DNA of 8,732 bases, taken from Bacteroidales bacterium. GTDB lineage: Bacteria; Bacteroidota; Bacteroidia; Bacteroidales; UBA932. How positions within the stretch are numbered: the stretch's first letter is position 1; every line of letters begins with the position of its first letter. The stretch is from the NCBI GenBank assembly GCA_017556665.1, contig JAFYMJ010000021.1, positions 1-8,732 of the forward strand, in the 5' to 3' direction. Positions 5,336-8,732 of this stretch are shown one piece after another. The notes beneath the pieces are model-generated. The model was not told where the DNA came from. It saw nothing but the letters and a program-made list of their open reading frames with translations, and did not search any database. A program made the translations under genes and the position numbers.

Positions 5336-6727
5336 ATGTTTGATAAAGATATTTATGTGAGCAGACGTGCTCGTTTAATGGAGAGTATGAAGGATGAATT
5401 TATCCTTCTATTGGGAAACAATGAAGCCCCTTGCAATTATCCCGACAATGCATACAAGTTCAGACAGGACAGTTCATTCCTGTATTTCTTTGGACATAGC
5501 CATCCAGCAATGGCAGCAATATTGGATGCAAGCACAGGAGAGGAGGTGATTTTTGCAGATGATGTTGATATTGATGATATTATCTGGATGGGTCCTCAGG
5601 AAAGTATTGCCCAAAAGGCAGCAGCTGTGGGGGTTGCCAAGAGTGAGCCATTTTCAAAACTAAAGGAGTATGTTGGCAAGGCAATTTCTATGGGTAGAAA
5701 GGTTCACTATCTTCCTCCATACAGAAATTATAATAAAATTTTGCTGAATGAACTTTTGGGGTTGCCTATAGCTTCATTAAAAGAGAATTCGTCGGTGAAG
5801 CTTATTAAGGCTGTGGTGGATTTGAGAATTATTAAAGAGGCTTGTGAGATTGAGCAGATTGATATGGCTTGTAACATTGGTTATGCCATGCATTTTGCTG
5901 CAATGAAAATGGCAAGACTTGGAATGGTGGAGCAGGAGTTGGCAGGTATAATGGAGGGAATAGCCCATCAGCAAGGATCTATGACCTCTTTTGCAACTAT
6001 CCTTTCACAAAATGGAGAAACTCTTCACAATCATTCGCATCATCAGGTTTTAACAGAGGGGAGATTGTTTGTTGTGGATGCAGGTGCAGAGAATAATATG
6101 AATTATTGTTCAGATTTTACCAGAACTATGCCAAGCAGCGGTAAATTTACCCAACAACAGAAAGAGATTTATAATATTGTAGCTGCTGCAAATAATCTTG
6201 CTGCAGGGTATGCAAAACCTGGTATTACCTATAAAGAAGTGCACTTGGAGGCTTGTAAGGTATTGGCTAAAGGGCTAATAGAACTTGGTCTTATGAAGGG
6301 AGATGTAGAGGAGGCTGTGGCTGCAGGTGCCCATGCTTTGTTTATGCCTCATGGTTTGGGACACAATATGGGACTTGATGTGCACGATATGGAGGATTTG
6401 GGTCAGATTTATGTTGGTTACGATGATGTTACCCGTCCTTCCACTCAGTTTGGCCTTGCAAGTTTAAGAATGGGCAGAGAGTTAAAGGCAGGTCATGTAA
6501 TAACCAATGAGCCTGGATGTTACTTTATTCCAGCTCTTATTGAGAAATGGAGAGCAGAGGGAACAAATAAGGAGTTTATAAACTTTGACAAGTTAAAGGA
6601 ATACTACACCTTTGGTGGAATTAGGCTGGAAGATGATTTGCTAATTACACCTGATGGATGCAGATTGCTTGGTAGCAAGAGATTGCCAATTACCCCAGAG
6701 GAGGTTGAAGAGAATATGGGATGCTAA
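5336..6727 (+). CDS. pepP: Xaa-Pro aminopeptidase (metallopeptidase family M24B)
   Basis: A cytoplasmic metalloenzyme of 463 residues that removes the N-terminal residue from peptides with proline at position two. An AMP_N-type N-terminal domain (about 1-135, with RQDSSFLYFFG at 43-53) precedes the pita-bread catalytic domain (about 170-455). The expected dinuclear metal ligands are visible: Asp248 (VVDAG), Asp260 (CSDFTRT), His343 (HGLGH), Glu392 (TNEPG) and Glu432 (GIRLEDD). His339 and His350 (DVHDM) fit the substrate-side histidines. Length and N-terminus match the usual Bacteroidales form. No signal peptide is seen. It has its own promoter (5282-5312). Its stop overlaps the stop of the convergent SPOR gene by 4 bp, with no terminator between them. 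The family is clear; the exact symbol is less so. Confidence 0.95.
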   Translation: MFDKDIYVSRRARLMESMKDEFILLLGNNEAPCNYPDNAYKFRQDSSFLYFFGHSHPAMAAILDASTGEEVIFADDVDIDDIIWMGPQESIAQKAAAVGVAKSEPFSKLKEYVGKAISMGRKVHYLPPYRNYNKILLNELLGLPIASLKENSSVKLIKAVVDLRIIKEACEIEQIDMACNIGYAMHFAAMKMARLGMVEQELAGIMEGIAHQQGSMTSFATILSQNGETLHNHSHHQVLTEGRLFVVDAGAENNMNYCSDFTRTMPSSGKFTQQQKEIYNIVAAANNLAAGYAKPGITYKEVHLEACKVLAKGLIELGLMKGDVEEAVAAGAHALFMPHGLGHNMGLDVHDMEDLGQIYVGYDDVTRPSTQFGLASLRMGRELKAGHVITNEPGCYFIPALIEKWRAEGTNKEFINFDKLKEYYTFGGIRLEDDLLITPDGCRLLGSKRLPITPEEVEENMGC

Positions 6728-7248
6728 ATCTCTGGGAATGAGATATTCTCTTTTACAATAATTGCTTTAGGATATACTTGGACAATTGTTTTAAGTGCTT
6801 TGGTGGCTTCAGACTTGGTTCTGTAGTCACCAATTACTATTTTAAAGAATGGATTGGTGTAGGTCCTGTATATTGGAATAGTTGGAAATCTTAGTTTGAA
6901 TTCTTCCTCTATTTGTTCGCTTTCTGTACGTGCAGTCTGTTTGTTGTCAAAGAAGAGTCTTATTCTGTATCCGTTAATTTTCTTTTCTGCATTTGAGATG
7001 GTTTGCGATACAAGTAGCGAATCTATTTGTGAAGGATGATTTACAGTTACAGAGCCTGTTGAGTTATTTAACTCTACATAATTGACTATATTTACCCCAA
7101 TAAGGAGAGAGTCCAAAGTTGGTTTTACAGTTGCAACAACAGTGGAGTCTGTATTGTTTGTAATGGCGTAGGTGTTAACCTCTGTCTGTTGTGCAGAAGC
7201 TATGTTAATGCCAATTATAACTAATATAAAAGTAAGAAACTGTTTCAT
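6724..7248 (-). CDS. Secreted SPOR-domain protein
   Basis: A 174-residue exported protein. The N-terminus MKQFLTFILVIIGINIASAQ is a typical Sec signal peptide with likely cleavage after ASA (about residue 19). Residues 20-88 are low-complexity, Asn/Thr/Ser/Val-rich and probably a linker. Residues 91-167 resemble a SPOR repeat: NGYRIRLFF strand, a helix (TESEQIEEEFKLRFP), the FFKIVIGDYRTKSEA strand-and-helix core and a final IIVKE strand. SPOR domains bind denuded peptidoglycan glycan strands, often at division sites, so a periplasmic wall-associated role is likely. It follows the LEA14-like lipoprotein gene by 11 bp and is presumably co-transcribed with it. The assignment is from motif reading. 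Confidence 0.8.
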   Translation of the reverse strand: MKQFLTFILVIIGINIASAQQTEVNTYAITNNTDSTVVATVKPTLDSLLIGVNIVNYVELNNSTGSVTVNHPSQIDSLLVSQTISNAEKKINGYRIRLFFDNKQTARTESEQIEEEFKLRFPTIPIYRTYTNPFFKIVIGDYRTKSEATKALKTIVQVYPKAIIVKENISFPEI

Positions 7249-7259
7249 CCTTGTGTGGT

Positions 7260-7736
7260 TTATTGTAACATATTCTGAATTCTGGCTTCAAGCTCACTGA
7301 ATGGTATATTTTCAAACTTGAAGTTTTTCTTTAACGGACCACTTTTAATGGTTGCCTCAAAGTTAATTGTAAAATCTGACTTTTGTAAGTTTTTGTAGTT
7401 AAATCCAAGGGTAAGTAGTGCTATAGGATCTGTAACGGTTATATTTATTTTAAAGGGGATTGTATTAAGTCCCTTTGTTATAACATATTTGTCTGCGATA
7501 TTTACATCTGCAAAATGTGTTCCTTTTTTGTAAATTGACCCCTGGGCTTTGGTTATCTCAATATTCCTTTTGTTGGGATTGTTGAGTTCTGTATTTAGGG
7601 TAAGGGAAATTGTAGCCTTTGGAAGATCTGCGCTAAAGTCTGCTACAGAAATGTTGTTTATCTCAACTTTCTGATATTTTGCACAAGAACCAAGGCAAAG
7701 TGCCACAAACAAGAGTATAATTATAATCTTTCTCAT
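7260..7736 (-). CDS. LEA14-like (LEA type 2 / WHy-type) lipoprotein
   Basis: A 158-residue lipoprotein: [18 protein letters not shown] gives a lipobox (LGSC) with Cys18 as the lipidation site. The mature domain fits the LEA type 2 / WHy beta-sandwich: alternating hydrophobic strands, the [19 protein letters not shown] segment (about 43-61) containing the typical N-P strand end, then G-x-I-Y and a later KINITVTDP strand. Such small lipoproteins occur widely in Bacteroidota; the molecular function is unknown. It is first in a two-gene unit with the SPOR gene and is divergent from miaB, with only 48 bp between the two starts. The domain call is from motif reading and is moderately secure; lipoprotein status is more secure. 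Confidence 0.78.
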   Translation of the reverse strand: MRKIIIILLFVALCLGSCAKYQKVEINNISVADFSADLPKATISLTLNTELNNPNKRNIEITKAQGSIYKKGTHFADVNIADKYVITKGLNTIPFKINITVTDPIALLTLGFNYKNLQKSDFTINFEATIKSGPLKKNFKFENIPFSELEARIQNMLQ

Positions 7737-7766
7737 TTTGCAAAACTATTAAAAAACTTATCTTTG
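7737..7766 (+). promoter_or_regulatory. Promoter of miaB
   Basis: TTTG (7737-7740), an 18-bp spacer and TATCTTTG (7759-7766) form a near-ideal Bacteroidota promoter. Transcription would start about 7773, giving a leader of only about 12 nt before the miaB ATG at 7785. The -33 box abuts the start codon of the divergent lipoprotein gene (7734-7736). Confidence 0.75.
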
Positions 7767-7775
7767 TACAAAGAT
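7760..7775. promoter_or_regulatory. 16-bp perfect palindrome spanning divergent -7 elements
   Basis: ATCTTTGTACAAAGAT is its own reverse complement. Its plus-strand half forms the miaB -7 box (TATCTTTG, 7759-7766). Its minus-strand half forms AATCTTTG (7776 to 7769), one mismatch from TAnnTTTG and suitably placed for the divergent lipoprotein-SPOR unit, whose ATG is at 7736. The minus-strand -33 element is weak: the nearest TTTG (7796 to 7793) is only 16 bp away. Confidence 0.5.
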
Positions 7776-7784
7776 TATTATAAA

Positions 7785-8732
7785 ATGACAAACAAATATA
7801 GTTCTGTTAAACCCGTTTTAAATAGTGAAGTGCCTCAAGTCTTTATTGAGACATACGGGTGTCAGATGAATGTTAATGACAGTGAGGTTGTTCTGGCCAT
7901 GTTGCAGCAGGCTGGGTATTCTTTGTGTGACAGCATAAACAAAGCCAATGTAATTTTGGTAAATACTTGTTCCATAAGGGATAACGCAGAGCAGAGGATT
8001 TGGGGAAGACTGGATGTTTTTCTTCAGGAGAAAAAGAAAAGAAAGGATGTGGTGGTAGGAGTGTTGGGCTGTATGGCAGAAAGACTTAAGGATGAACTTT
8101 TAAAGCATCCTGCTGTAGATATTGTAGCAGGTCCCGATACATACCGTGATATTGCAAAACTTTTGGACGGACTAAGAAGTGGAGAAAAACAAATAAATAC
8201 AATGTTGTCGGCCGAGGAGACTTATGCAGACATTTCTCCTGTTAGAATGGATAAGAATGGCGTTTCTGCTTTTGTCTCAATTATGAGAGGCTGCAACAAG
8301 ATGTGTTCTTATTGTGTTGTACCTTATACAAGAGGTAGGGAGAGGAGCAGGGATCCGCACAGTATTGTAAGGGAAGCTCAGGAACTTTTTAATAACGGGT
8401 ATAAAGAGATTACACTTTTGGGTCAGAATGTTGATTCTTACAAATGGGTAAATAAGGAGAATCCATCAGAAGAGGTTAATTTTGCCCAACTGCTTGAACT
8501 TGTTGCACTTATAAGCCCTGAATTAAGAGTCAGATTTTCTACATCGCATCCAAAGGATATGGGTAATGGAGTGTTGTACACTATGGCAATGTATCCTAAT
8601 ATCTGTAACCACATCCATTTGCCTGTACAGTCTGGAAGTGATGTGATGCTTGAGAAAATGAACAGAAAGTATGATAGGGCAAAATATCTTGAAAGGGTTC
8701 AAAAAATTAGAGAAATTCTTCCAGATTGTGCC
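7785..8732 (+). CDS. miaB: tRNA-2-methylthio-N6-isopentenyladenosine synthase MiaB, N-terminal part
   Basis: A radical-SAM methylthiotransferase that adds the 2-methylthio group to i6A37 of tRNAs reading codons that start with U. The frame stays open from the ATG at 7785 to the window edge (316 codons), so about two thirds of the usual ~450 residues are present. The N-terminal MTTase domain supplies three cluster cysteines: Cys26 (ETYGCQMN), Cys62 ([12 protein letters not shown]) and Cys96 (LGCMAER). The radical-SAM cluster motif is Cys170-x3-Cys174-x2-Cys177 in [28 protein letters not shown] and [11 protein letters not shown] are further MiaB hallmarks; the NTCSIRDNA context favours MiaB over RimO or MtaB. 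The C-terminal TRAM domain lies outside the window. It is transcribed from its own promoter just upstream. Confidence 0.96.
   Translation, partial: MTNKYSSVKPVLNSEVPQVFIETYGCQMNVNDSEVVLAMLQQAGYSLCDSINKANVILVNTCSIRDNAEQRIWGRLDVFLQEKKKRKDVVVGVLGCMAERLKDELLKHPAVDIVAGPDTYRDIAKLLDGLRSGEKQINTMLSAEETYADISPVRMDKNGVSAFVSIMRGCNKMCSYCVVPYTRGRERSRDPHSIVREAQELFNNGYKEITLLGQNVDSYKWVNKENPSEEVNFAQLLELVALISPELRVRFSTSHPKDMGNGVLYTMAMYPNICNHIHLPVQSGSDVMLEKMNRKYDRAKYLERVQKIREILPDCA

Noticed and set aside
5777..5974. 65-codon open frame on the minus strand inside the aminopeptidase gene
   Set aside because: It is antisense to the well-conserved M24B gene, His/Leu/Ser-rich without domain features, and has no promoter or partner gene.
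1..8732. CRISPR array, tRNA, rRNA, or phage-defence genes
   Set aside because: No regularly spaced repeats, tRNA-like cloverleaf, rRNA sequence, Cas or defence-type protein was recognised on either strand.

Overview
The window looks like chromosomal DNA from a low-GC member of the Bacteroidota, most likely Bacteroidales. The support is a SusC/RagA TonB-linked porin followed by a SusD-type lipoprotein, lipid A synthesis by LpxK, Bacteroidota-type promoters (TTTG near -33, TAnnTTTG near -7) and start codons without clear Shine-Dalgarno sites. Genus cannot be fixed from the sequence alone.

Layout. Positions 1-3387 (minus strand) hold a SusC-like outer-membrane transporter followed, 19 bp downstream, by the first 64 codons of a SusD-like lipoprotein that leaves the window at base 1. 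Positions 3388-3741 are the susC control region. Positions 3742-4818 (minus) encode LpxK, the tetraacyldisaccharide 4'-kinase. Positions 4819-5335 are mostly non-coding. They contain a second, inverted copy of the susC leader and signal-peptide start, broken by a 5-bp tandem duplication and followed by a strong intrinsic terminator. Positions 5336-6727 (plus) encode an M24B Xaa-Pro aminopeptidase. Positions 6724-7736 (minus) encode a two-gene unit: a LEA14-like lipoprotein, then a secreted SPOR-domain protein. Positions 7785-8732 (plus) encode the N-terminal two thirds of MiaB, the tRNA methylthiotransferase, which runs off the right edge.

How the genes relate. SusC and SusD form one nutrient-import complex. 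No glycan-degrading enzyme or regulator lies in the window, so the substrate is open. LpxK, PepP and MiaB are housekeeping genes, and the SPOR and LEA14-like genes encode envelope proteins of unknown role.

Main unusual signal. A near-perfect inverted repeat (3313-3470 and 5028-5190; 156 of 158 aligned bases identical plus one 5-bp insertion) flanks lpxK. Each arm carries the 3' part of the susC 5' UTR, a TTAAACGAACGTTTAA dyad, the ATG and about 25 codons. It could be the scar of a deleted second susC operon, or a partner for recombination that swaps the sequence upstream of susC. The window alone does not decide between these, and no recombinase gene is present. The rest of the window is ordinary Bacteroidales gene content.
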